A program made the translations under genes and the position numbers. 64,000 nucleotides of DNA, taken from Thalassospira indica (GTDB lineage: Bacteria > Pseudomonadota > Alphaproteobacteria > Rhodospirillales > Thalassospiraceae). The stretch's first letter is position 1; each line of letters begins with the position of its first letter. Below, piece by piece: positions 17,488 through 25,224 of the stretch. The stretch is from NCBI RefSeq assembly GCF_003403095.1, contig NZ_CP031555.1, forward strand, positions 186,001 to 250,000, written 5' to 3'. The notes under the pieces are model-generated. The model saw only the letters and a program-made list of their open reading frames with translations. It was not told the DNA's origin and made no database searches.

Positions 17488-18306
17488 ATGCGCTTGACCG
17501 TCGAGCACAAGACCCATTACCGCTATGAGTATCCGGCCTATCACGCGGTGCAGAGCCTTAAACTGACGCCTGCCGAATTCGAAGGCCAAAAGATCCTGAG
17601 ATGGTCGATCACAGCCGAAGGCTGCAACATCGGTGCGGAATTTACCGATGGCAATGGCGATATAATCAGCACCCTGACATCAAACGGCCCGGTCGAGGCG
17701 ATTGAAATCGTCGTCACCGGCGAGGTCGAAACCACTGATACCGCAGGCGTTTTGCGCGGCCACAAGGAACGCGCCTTTCCGGCCGTATTCCTGCGCACGA
17801 CGCCCATGACCAAATCCAGTGCCGCCATTCGCAAGCTTGCCGACAAGGTCGCAAAGAAAACCAAGGACGGCACAGTGTTGGAACTTGCGCACGGTCTTAC
17901 CGCGGCGGTCGCAGATGCCATTGAATATGCGCCGGGTACAACCCATGTGCACACAACGGCTGCCGATGCGATTGCTGATGGCAAGGGCGTTTGCCAGGAT
18001 CATGCACATGTGCTGATCTCGGCGGCACGCCATCTTGGCATTCCGGCCCGCTATGTATCGGGATATCTGTTTGCCGATCATGAAGGCAAACCGCATGAGG
18101 CATCCCATGCATGGGCGGAGTTGCATCTGCCAGAGTTCGGCTGGGTCGGGTTTGATCCGGCCAACAAGTGCTGTCCGACGGATAGTTATATCCGGCTTGG
18201 ATCAGGACTTGATGGTCAGGTCGCCACCCCGATCCGGGGCGTACATACTGGTGGCGGAAACGAAGATTTGGATGTAACAGTCGTCATTGCGCAGTCACAA
18301 CAATAG
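17488..18306 (+). CDS. Transglutaminase-like cysteine protease of the Anbu operon (COG1305)
   Basis: A 272-residue cytosolic protein. The N-terminal half is the bacterial transglutaminase N-domain, starting MRLTVEHKTHYRYEYPAYHA. The C-terminal half has the Cys-His-Asp triad: Cys in GKGVCQDHAHVLI near residue 171, His in ASHAWAEL near 208 and Asp in WVGFDPANK near 225. Such proteins act as peptidases or amidases. The start ATG at 17488 follows the alpha-E stop directly; earlier in-frame starts fall inside that gene. It lies 15 bases before the Anbu gene. Confidence 0.93.
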   Translation: MRLTVEHKTHYRYEYPAYHAVQSLKLTPAEFEGQKILRWSITAEGCNIGAEFTDGNGDIISTLTSNGPVEAIEIVVTGEVETTDTAGVLRGHKERAFPAVFLRTTPMTKSSAAIRKLADKVAKKTKDGTVLELAHGLTAAVADAIEYAPGTTHVHTTAADAIADGKGVCQDHAHVLISAARHLGIPARYVSGYLFADHEGKPHEASHAWAELHLPEFGWVGFDPANKCCPTDSYIRLGSGLDGQVATPIRGVHTGGGNEDLDVTVVIAQSQQ

Positions 18307-18321
18307 TCGGACTACAAAAAG

Positions 18322-19071
18322 ATGACCTACTGTGTCGGGTTGATGCTGAACGAAGGGTTGGTTTTCCTTTCGGACACGCGGACCAATGCGGGCCTTGATA
18401 ACATTTCACGTTATCGCAAGATGTTCACCTGGGAAGTCGCCGGGGAGCGCGCGATTGTTGCGCTTTCAGCCGGCAACCTTGCCATTACCCAAGCGGTGAT
18501 GAGCACCTTGCACGAGGCCATTGACGATCCCGAAACCGAGCCGGGCAACTGCATCCTGAGCGCACCAAGCATGTTCCGCGTCGCCGAACTGGTTGGCGAA
18601 GCCATGCAGAAGGTACAGCTGAAATACCACGACACTCTTGAACAGCATCATGAAAGCAGTGCTGCCTCGATCATGATTGGTGGACAGCGCAAGGGCGGTG
18701 ATCAACGCCTGTTTCTGGTTTATGCCGCGGGTAATTTCATCGAAGCCACATCCGATACGCCATACCTTCAGATTGGCGAACACAAATACGGCAAGCCGAT
18801 CCTTGATCGGGTGATCACGCCCGATACGCCGATCCAGGACGGGGTCAAAGCGGTATTGTTGTCGATGGACTCAACGCTTCGCTCCAACCTGTCGGTTGGT
18901 ATGCCACTTGATCTGGCTGTTTTGCCGGATGACGCTTGCAAATTTTCCGAAATCCGCCGGATCGAGGCCGAGGACAGGGGCTTCCGCGCTCTGTCTGACG
19001 CCTGGTCGAATGCGCTTCGCGATGCCTTTGCCGACATGCCCGACGAACATTGCGATATCGCCGCTGAATAG
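18322..19071 (+). CDS. Anbu, ancestral-type proteasome-like peptidase
   Basis: Anbu is a self-assembling Ntn-hydrolase related to proteasome beta subunits and HslV. After removal of Met1 the nucleophile would be Thr2 in MTYCVGLML. The partner residues of the proteasome active site appear as Asp18 in FLSDTRTNAG and Lys33 in RYRKMFTW. GQRKGGDQRLFLVYAAGNFIEA and GKPILDRV follow, and the 249 residues fit the family. It ends the four-gene Anbu operon. No ATPase partner is nearby, in line with published descriptions of Anbu. Its biological substrates are not established. Confidence 0.94.
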   Translation: MTYCVGLMLNEGLVFLSDTRTNAGLDNISRYRKMFTWEVAGERAIVALSAGNLAITQAVMSTLHEAIDDPETEPGNCILSAPSMFRVAELVGEAMQKVQLKYHDTLEQHHESSAASIMIGGQRKGGDQRLFLVYAAGNFIEATSDTPYLQIGEHKYGKPILDRVITPDTPIQDGVKAVLLSMDSTLRSNLSVGMPLDLAVLPDDACKFSEIRRIEAEDRGFRALSDAWSNALRDAFADMPDEHCDIAAE

Positions 19072-19092
19072 ATGCGATAACCACGAATACCC

Positions 19093-19124
19093 AAAGCCGG
19101 GCCCAACAAATGGTCCGGCTTTTT
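19093..19124 (+). terminator. Terminator after the Anbu operon
   Basis: AAAGCCGG (19093-19100) pairs with CCGGCTTT (19115-19122) and further T follow. It lies between the convergent Anbu and proton-ATPase genes and may serve both. Confidence 0.85.
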
Positions 19125-19143
19125 GTTTGCGGATGTGCCGACC

Positions 19144-21630
19144 TTATCGGTGGCGATGAAGCGATCCTTCAACTCGGGCCAGATGACTGTGATGACTATG
19201 ATGGCGATGGGTCAGAAGCCGATAGACCCAAACATTGATACAGCCCGCCACCACAAACCAGCACAGCGCATATCCCCAAACCACCAGCGCGTGATACCAG
19301 CCAATCGCTGGCACAAACCAGCCATAGACAGCCGCCAGCGTGCCGATGATCTGGGTTATCTCGGTTGCCAGAAACAGCTTCATGCTGGGATAGGGTTTTT
19401 GCCAGAAAAACCCTTTGTGCCTGGTCAGGTAAATCGTCAGATGCCCCGCCACCAGAAGCTTGAGAAACACCAGTGTCTGGACTTCTTCCGGCGGCAAGTG
19501 CAGCCAGGTTTCCGACACCCAAAGCAAGGCAAAGGATGATGTCACGCCGATAGCACCCAAAAGGGATGCCATGGTCAGGGTGTTGCCCATATTCCATCGC
19601 ACCGGGTGTTCGGCAACCTCGGCATTGTCGTAGGCAATCATCATGATCGGGAAGTCATTGAGCAACGCCAGCAACACGATCATCACCGCCGTGACCGGGT
19701 AGAAATCAAACACCAGAATCGAAATCGTCATGAACAGCAGAACCCGGATCGTCTCTGAAATCCGGAAAGTGGCGTAGCTGCCCATGCGTTCGAAAATACG
19801 CCGCGATTCTTCAATTGCGCTGGTAATCACCGAAATACCCGGCGCGGTCAGAACAAGATCGGCCGCCGCACGCGCCGCATCGGTGGCATTTGAAACCGCA
19901 ATGCCGATATCGGCCTGTTTTAAGGCAGGGGCATCATTCACCCCGTCGCCGGTCATGCCGACAATATGGCCGCGGTCCTGAAACTGACGGACAATCGCGT
20001 ATTTATGTTCAGGAAAGACGCGGGCAAAGCCATCTGCCTGCTCGATCATTACCTGATCAAGTGCGTGATTGTTGCGATCAAACACCGCATCTGCGGGCAG
20101 GATGTTTTGCCCCAATCCAAGCTGGCCGGCGACTTCGCGGCCAATCGCCTCGTGATCGCCGGTGATCATCCGGATATCAACACCCTTGTTGCGCAGTTCC
20201 GCAATGGTTGATGCCGCGTCCTCACGCGGCGGATCAAACAGCGGCAACAACCCCAGAAACTGCCAGTTGCCGTCTTTATCGGTGCGGGCGACACCAAGCG
20301 CACGGTATCCGTGCTCTGCCATGGTTTTGATCGCATCCATCACCGCACGGTAGGCCGCGACACTTTCGATATCCGATATCTCATCCTCACACAGCAAAGC
20401 CAAAACCGCCTGCGGCGCCCCCTTGGCGACCATGATGGTCTGGCCATCATGCGTAACCTCCGCTTCGGCCCGTTTGCGTACCGGATCAAACTGCCGAAAA
20501 CTGGTGATGTCATAGCCATCAAGCTTTGCGCGATTGCCAAGGATGGCAAAGACCGCGCTATCAATCGGATCGTGGCTGTCGGCCTCTGATGCCAATGCGG
20601 CGGTACGGATAAGATCGCATTCATCCTTGGCATCAATCAGGACCGGGGTTCCGACGGTTAAATGGTTTTGCGTCAATGTCCCGGTCTTGTCAGAACAAAG
20701 GATATCCATCCCGGCCAGTTCCTCGATCGAGACAAGGCGCGACACAATCGCCTTCATCCGCGCCAGCTTTTCCGCCCCCACCGCGAGTGTCACCGAAAGA
20801 ACCGCTGGCAAGGCCACCGGAATTGCCGCCACCGCCAGGATCAAGGCAAACAGCAAGGTTTCCATCAACGGATCGCCACGATGCAAGGCAACCGTCATGA
20901 TCAGTGCAATCAGACCCAGCGTGATCAGGATCAGGAAGTTGCCAATGCGTAGAACCGCGCGCTGAAAATGCGATTGTTTACCGGCACCTTTGACCAGACT
21001 TGCCGTCCGGCCAAGATAGGTCGCCATGCCGGTCGCGGTGACCATGGCCGTCATCTGCCCCTGTCGGGCAATGGCGCCGGAAAAGACCTCGTCCCCGATT
21101 TTCTTATCAATCGCCAGCGACTCACCGGTCAGGGCAGACTGATCGACACGCAAATAATCGCCTGAAAGCAGCTTGGCATCGGCCGGAATGATATCGCCAA
21201 GCTTGATGCGGATGATGTCGCCCGGCACCAGTTCACGGGCCGGAAGATCCGACCAAGCGCCATCGCGCAACACGCGTGCATCCGGGGCAAGGCGCTGTTT
21301 GAGCGCAGCGATGGCGTTGTCTGCCTTGAATTCCTGCCAGAAGCCAACCCCGGCATTAAGCACCAGCATCACCATGATGATCGCAAAGTCCGACCAATGC
21401 TGCACAACAGCCGAAAGGATGGCGGCAACTTCGATCATCCACGGGATCGGCCCCCAAAAGAACGACAAAAGCTTTTTAAGCGCGCTGATCTGATCATCCT
21501 TCAGGCGATTTTCGCCGAACTTCTCAGTCCGCCTTTTTACCTCGTCTTGTCCAAGCCCGGTTTTCGGGTCTGTCTCAAGCAGGGACGGGTCAATGTGGGG
21601 GTTATCGCGTTTGGCAGTTTGTTCCATCAT
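19144..21630 (-). CDS. P-type proton-efflux ATPase (P3A family)
   Basis: A plasma-membrane ATPase of 828 residues that probably exports protons. The N-terminal actuator region has GDIIPADAKLL and the TGES loop in ALTGESLAID. The phosphorylated aspartate is in CSDKTGTLTQN near residue 311, and the hinge is MTGDGVNDAPALKQADIG near 560. Membrane helices flank these, and the C-terminus has four more. Lack of a CPC metal motif and similarity in length and order to fungal and plant PMA1/AHA enzymes point to H+ rather than heavy metals. The start at 21630 follows an AGAGGG 7 bases upstream; an earlier in-frame start lacks this. Confidence 0.88.
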   Translation of the reverse strand: MMEQTAKRDNPHIDPSLLETDPKTGLGQDEVKRRTEKFGENRLKDDQISALKKLLSFFWGPIPWMIEVAAILSAVVQHWSDFAIIMVMLVLNAGVGFWQEFKADNAIAALKQRLAPDARVLRDGAWSDLPARELVPGDIIRIKLGDIIPADAKLLSGDYLRVDQSALTGESLAIDKKIGDEVFSGAIARQGQMTAMVTATGMATYLGRTASLVKGAGKQSHFQRAVLRIGNFLILITLGLIALIMTVALHRGDPLMETLLFALILAVAAIPVALPAVLSVTLAVGAEKLARMKAIVSRLVSIEELAGMDILCSDKTGTLTQNHLTVGTPVLIDAKDECDLIRTAALASEADSHDPIDSAVFAILGNRAKLDGYDITSFRQFDPVRKRAEAEVTHDGQTIMVAKGAPQAVLALLCEDEISDIESVAAYRAVMDAIKTMAEHGYRALGVARTDKDGNWQFLGLLPLFDPPREDAASTIAELRNKGVDIRMITGDHEAIGREVAGQLGLGQNILPADAVFDRNNHALDQVMIEQADGFARVFPEHKYAIVRQFQDRGHIVGMTGDGVNDAPALKQADIGIAVSNATDAARAAADLVLTAPGISVITSAIEESRRIFERMGSYATFRISETIRVLLFMTISILVFDFYPVTAVMIVLLALLNDFPIMMIAYDNAEVAEHPVRWNMGNTLTMASLLGAIGVTSSFALLWVSETWLHLPPEEVQTLVFLKLLVAGHLTIYLTRHKGFFWQKPYPSMKLFLATEITQIIGTLAAVYGWFVPAIGWYHALVVWGYALCWFVVAGCINVWVYRLLTHRHHSHHSHLARVEGSLHRHR

Positions 21631-21723
21631 GATGACACCCTCTGAGCCGCTGTTGGCAATTTGGGGAACTGCAATGTTTCTAGAGTATATTGCAGCGCAC
21701 AACATTGTTGCATATCAATCAGG

Positions 21724-21757
21724 TCGACAAATCAGGTGTCACAAATTATCTATAAAA
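21724..21757 (+). promoter_or_regulatory. Promoter and operator copy 1 of the GntR gene at 21759
   Basis: TCGACA (21724-21729), 17 bases, then TATCTA (21747-21752) resembles a -35/-10 pair. It would start transcription at about the A of the ATG at 21759, giving a leaderless mRNA; no Shine-Dalgarno is visible. The -10 is covered by CAAATTATCTATAAAA (21742-21757), whose core TTATCTATAA is an imperfect palindrome. The same 16 bases recur inverted at 22696-22711, and 13 of them at 22557-22569. This fits self-control by the GntR protein. Confidence 0.6.
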
Positions 21758-21758
21758 C

Positions 21759-22412
21759 ATGACAAAGACCACCACAGACACCACGGTCGCGGGTCGCATT
21801 ACCCGGGCGCTGGCGGAACGGATCATTTCGGGCGAATTCGCACCGGGCATGAAACTGCGTCAAGACCACTTCGCCGAGGAATTCGGCGCCAGCCACGTTC
21901 CGGTGCGTGAGGCGTTTCGTCGGCTGGAGGCGCAAGGCCTTGCGGTCAGCGAACCTCGGCGTGGTGTCCGGGTTGCCAGCTTTGATGTCGCCGAGGTACG
22001 CGAAGTCGCGGAAATGCGGGCGTCCCTCGAAGTTCTGGCACTACGCCAAGCTGCCCCGCATTTGACACCTGAAATTCTTGATGTGGCAGAGGCCCATAAT
22101 CGCGCAGGCGAAAATGCCACTGATGTCCAAGGCTGGGAACAGGCCAACAGGGCGTTTCACCGTGTCATCCTGGAACCTTGCGGCATGCCTCGGTTGCTTA
22201 CGACGATTGATGATCTGCATGCCGCCAGTGCGCGATTTTTATTTTCGGGCTTTCGCATGGAATGGGAAGCCCCGACCGATCAGGACCACCGCGCGATCCT
22301 TGCCGCACTGCGCAGCAATCAGATTGATGTTGCTGCCGCCACCCTTGCCCGACATGTGAAATGGATTGGCAATAAATCCGGCAAAACGGCGCGCCCGCAA
22401 ACCCCTGCCTGA
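21759..22412 (+). CDS. GntR-family regulator, FCD (FadR-type) subfamily
   Basis: A 217-residue transcription factor. Residues 10 to about 75 are the winged helix, with RITRALAERIISGEFAPGMKL, HVPVREAFRRLEAQGL and the wing SEPRRGVRVAS. Residues about 85 to 205 are an all-helical FCD effector domain with EMRASLEVLALR, NRAFHRVIL and DQDHRAILAALR; the acidic/His residues of the metal site are present. The effector is unknown, probably a carboxylate metabolite as in relatives. The AT-rich motif over its start is repeated twice downstream, so it likely controls itself and whatever is transcribed from 22570-22925. Confidence 0.92.
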   Translation: MTKTTTDTTVAGRITRALAERIISGEFAPGMKLRQDHFAEEFGASHVPVREAFRRLEAQGLAVSEPRRGVRVASFDVAEVREVAEMRASLEVLALRQAAPHLTPEILDVAEAHNRAGENATDVQGWEQANRAFHRVILEPCGMPRLLTTIDDLHAASARFLFSGFRMEWEAPTDQDHRAILAALRSNQIDVAAATLARHVKWIGNKSGKTARPQTPA

Positions 22413-22556
22413 CGACACGTCCCCGACGTGAAATTTTCTCCATGCCTGCCCGGTTTACGACCCCAAAGGGGCGGAACGACGCACGAAGGCGCCGATTCAG
22501 AACGACACGCACAGAAAATGCGCGTCTCAGCCGTCCCTATTGCGCTCAAACCGCTA

Positions 22557-22569
22557 TTTTATAGATAAT
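22557..22569 (+). promoter_or_regulatory. Operator copy 2 (TTTTATAGATAAT)
   Basis: The 13 bases TTTTATAGATAAT match copy 1 on the opposite strand and copy 3 exactly. GATAAT at 22564-22569 could act as a -10 element with TTGCGC at 22540-22545 as -35 (18-base spacer), reading toward the hairpins. The regulator binding is inferred. Confidence 0.55.
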
Positions 22570-22695
22570 ATTTATTATTTAAAATCAGTGCATTATCCAA
22601 GACAGATGTGGATTCCGCGAAGAATCACACCTTTCTTTCGATTTTGCAGTTGATTTCAGCACTCGATCCCGGCGTAATTATCATAGAAACCGTCA

Positions 22696-22711
22696 TTTTA
22701 TAGATAATTTG
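22696..22711 (+). promoter_or_regulatory. Operator copy 3 (TTTTATAGATAATTTG)
   Basis: Sixteen bases identical to copy 1 in the reverse orientation, over 900 bases away. GATAAT within it resembles a -10 box but no good -35 lies at the right distance, so it may be an operator only. It lies 100 bases before the first hairpin of the structured region. Confidence 0.55.
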
Positions 22712-22924
22712 AATTCAAGGCGTGCCAGAAGGGATCAGTGATTATCTGCCGTGCTGGTAATCAGTATCGAAACGGATGCTCGAAATCGCCTCGCACCGTG
22801 ATCCTGCTCTGCCAGAAAGGCGTTTCTGGCAAGCCTTGTCGGGTTCAACCCCCGAACCCGTGCCGCCCGCACGGGTTTAATTGGCGAAGCTCTCTATCCG
22901 TGGGGGCTTCGCCACTTTTCTTTC
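22712..22924 (+). ncRNA. Candidate small RNA with alternative hairpins and terminator-like end
   Basis: Four stems follow each other: GCCAGAAA/TTTCTGGC (22811-22830); CGGGTTC/GAACCCG (22840-22860); AACCCGTGC/GCACGGGTT (22855-22877); and GGCGAAGC/GCTTCGCC (22883-22913), which is followed by ACTTTTCTTT. The second and third share bases, so they exclude each other as in attenuators and riboswitches. The last hairpin with its T-rich tail could end a plus-strand transcript starting after one of the operator copies. No family is recognised, and the 5' end is a guess. The hairpins could instead be terminators of the flanking genes. Confidence 0.4.
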
Positions 22925-22975
22925 GTGATGTCGGGAGAGTTTTTGGCGCCAGCGACGCGCCGACGGTGCAGTGGC

Positions 22976-23545
22976 TTAGTTCGCCTCTGCAGTCTCGCGC
23001 GGCTGATAGATAAAGCCGTGGGCTGGATACATGCTTCCGAATGTGCCAAGCGTGTTCATCATCCGCACTTCGGACCAGTCATTGTTGGGGGATACATCAA
23101 CAACCGGCTGGCGATAATGCACCTTGCCGCGGGTACGCGAATCGCTACCCCAATTGGCATGGTTCACAAGGATCTTGCGGCTATCAAGGATGGCTGAAAC
23201 CACTGCAACGTGGCCCAGCTTCAGACGGGATGTCTTGCGAAGCGCAAGAACGGCACCGATTTGCGGGCGGTTACCGCGCTGGAAGTTCTTCTGCCCGGCC
23301 TGCGCCCACCATGTCCAGGCATCGCCATAAATCTCGATACCGGATACTTCGCGGGCATAAGGAACGCATTGCAGGAACTTGTTGGTCGGGGCGAAACTGT
23401 TCAGGCGTGAGGACGGCAGATTGACGCTGGCAAGGGTCTGAACCGTGTCACTTGGCATCGGGCCGGACGCACGTGGTGCCGAATTACCAGTGCTAAAACA
23501 CGCCGAAAGCAACAAACACAGTCCGACAATACCAAGCAAACGCAT
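22976..23545 (-). CDS. CHAP-domain lipoprotein
   Basis: A 189-residue exported protein. The N-terminus MRLLGIVGLCLLLSACFSTG is a lipoprotein signal with the lipobox LSAC, so Cys16 would be acylated. Residues about 60 to 175 form a CHAP (NlpC/P60-like) amidase domain: the nucleophile is in QCVPYAREVSGIEIYGDAW, the histidine in LGHVAVVSAI and a polar residue in NHANW. It may cleave peptidoglycan peptides in the periplasm. The start at 23545 follows a G-rich stretch; an earlier ATG would block the signal peptide. It is downstream of the MFS gene on the same strand with a gap of 60 bases, so it may be co-transcribed. Confidence 0.85.
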   Translation of the reverse strand: MRLLGIVGLCLLLSACFSTGNSAPRASGPMPSDTVQTLASVNLPSSRLNSFAPTNKFLQCVPYAREVSGIEIYGDAWTWWAQAGQKNFQRGNRPQIGAVLALRKTSRLKLGHVAVVSAILDSRKILVNHANWGSDSRTRGKVHYRQPVVDVSPNNDWSEVRMMNTLGTFGSMYPAHGFIYQPRETAEAN

Positions 23546-23605
23546 CTGGAAATCCCCGATCCTCTCACAATGAGCCACCATAGGTCGGCAGGCCTTAACA
23601 ATCCT

Positions 23606-24934
23606 TTACCGCAATGCACCCGAACGCGCCAGCGCCCCGATGCGATAAAGTCGCCAAAGCCCGACACAGGCCGCACACAGGATCAAAACGCCAGAACCAC
23701 GCGCCGTATATTGAATGTCACCGGCCTCTGAAATCGCGCCAAGAAGTGTCCCGCCCAGCGCCATGCCACCAAAACTGGTCGCACTCCAGAAACTCATCAC
23801 CCGACCCCGCAGGCGATTATCAACAGTTAGCTGCAAGGCTGTTTGTGATCCCACCCCGACAAGGGTCAAGCCACCGCCCGTCAGGGTGACCAAAGGCACG
23901 GCAAGCTCGTACCACGGCGCAAAACCAAGTCCTGTCATGCCGACGGCGGCCGCAAACGCCCCAAGGATAGTCACCCTTTGATAGGCAATAGCATCTGATG
24001 AAATCCGCGACAGGATAAAGGTCGATGTCACCGCCCCAATTCCCGCACTCGATGCCAGCATGCCAAGACCCGTGACCCCGCGGTCATAAACCGCCTCGGC
24101 AAAGACCGGCATCAGTTCAACCATGCCGGTCCCGAACAGCGAGACAAAGCAGGACAGCGCCAGAACTGATCGGATCATCGGATGATTGAGCGCATAATTT
24201 GCCCCGTCGACAAGCGATGTCCAGATACGGCGGCTTTTGGCATCGGGTGCGCGTTCCATATGAATGGTGACCACCGAAATGACAAACACCATCGGAAGAT
24301 AACTGATTGCGTTAATCATAAAGGCTGCCCCGGTGCCCCAGGTGGCAATCACCACCCCACCAACCGCAGGCCCGACCAGACGTGAGATATTGAAATTCAT
24401 CGCCGCATAGGCGACCGCGCGATTCATGAAGGCACGCGGTACAATCACCGGCACCAGCGACAACCGGATCGGCGTCATTGCACTGCCAAGAATCCCCATC
24501 AATCCGGCAAGTGTGACCATCCACGGTAACGTCATCATGTCGGCATAGGACAGCCCCATCAAAAGGAACGAAACCGCAGCCTGCCCAAGATTAAGCAACA
24601 TGGCCGTGCGTCGCAAATCGACCCGATCAGCCATCACGCCGAAAATCGGCCCAAGGAAAAAGGCAGGGGCAAAATTAAGCGCGGCAATCACCCCGGTCCA
24701 AAGGGCCGATCCGGTCAGAGACCATGCCAGCCACGACATGGCGATTTTCTGAATCCACAATCCTTGTGTCGTGATGCATTGCCCGACAAGAAACAGCACA
24801 AAATTCCGATCGGAAAAAATCGATCTTTGTCCGCCATCCTGATCAGTGGCAGGCACACAATCAGGATTGTTTTGGTCCGAGCCTTTGGATGGATGTGGGG
24901 CAGGGTCGGGAACAGGCACAAGGCCTCCAATCAT
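23606..24934 (-). CDS. MFS efflux transporter (MFS_3, enterobactin-exporter-like)
   Basis: A 442-residue inner-membrane protein with about 12 hydrophobic helices. The first helix region, FVLFLVGQCITTQGLWIQK, and the loop FGVMADRVDLRRTAML, with the conserved D-R-x3-R loop between helices 2 and 3, place it in the MFS_3 group, which includes EntS and macrolide exporters. The N-terminal 40 residues are polar and lack a signal. The substrate is not evident from sequence. It is divergent from the acyltransferase fusion, and the CHAP lipoprotein follows on the same strand. Confidence 0.85.
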   Translation of the reverse strand: MIGGLVPVPDPAPHPSKGSDQNNPDCVPATDQDGGQRSIFSDRNFVLFLVGQCITTQGLWIQKIAMSWLAWSLTGSALWTGVIAALNFAPAFFLGPIFGVMADRVDLRRTAMLLNLGQAAVSFLLMGLSYADMMTLPWMVTLAGLMGILGSAMTPIRLSLVPVIVPRAFMNRAVAYAAMNFNISRLVGPAVGGVVIATWGTGAAFMINAISYLPMVFVISVVTIHMERAPDAKSRRIWTSLVDGANYALNHPMIRSVLALSCFVSLFGTGMVELMPVFAEAVYDRGVTGLGMLASSAGIGAVTSTFILSRISSDAIAYQRVTILGAFAAAVGMTGLGFAPWYELAVPLVTLTGGGLTLVGVGSQTALQLTVDNRLRGRVMSFWSATSFGGMALGGTLLGAISEAGDIQYTARGSGVLILCAACVGLWRLYRIGALARSGALR

Positions 24935-25224
24935 GGTGGGCGATCACAAACCGGGTTTGCGGTCATCATATTGGTGGCAGAGGATATGACCGGCCCGGAT
25001 TTGATGGAAACCAGCGAGCAGACTAGTACGCCGATGTTTCATTATACGAAAGACGTGCCGTTCTGACACCAATTCGTGACAAATCGAAGATTGCACGCCT
25101 TCCAAAACCGGGGATTGCAACACATATCTATCTTAACCGACACCTTATAAAAAAAACTGATAAAATCGTCCAAGAAACCAACGTCTTATACTGGGTTAGA
25201 CCTCCGGCCGGGATATTTCCACGC

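Larger units (their letters stand above)
22413..22975. other. 563-base intergenic region with repeated motif and stem-loops
   Basis: This lies between the ends of two convergent genes, the GntR gene and a CHAP lipoprotein gene. It holds two copies of the GntR-linked motif, an AT-rich block (22553-22580), and from 22811 a series of strong hairpins, described in separate entries. A weak frame at 22738-23013 runs into the convergent CHAP gene and has no recognisable product. No tRNA or known RNA family was recognised. Confidence 0.6.

Noticed and set aside
22840..22877. T-arm-like stem (TCGGG-TTCAACC-CCCGA) suggesting a tRNA
   Set aside because: The sequence after it forms its own hairpin and no matching acceptor, D-arm or anticodon arm lies upstream.
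22738..23013. A 91-codon frame in the structured intergenic region
   Set aside because: It runs into the convergent CHAP gene, starts with GTG without a ribosome site, and its composition follows the hairpins.
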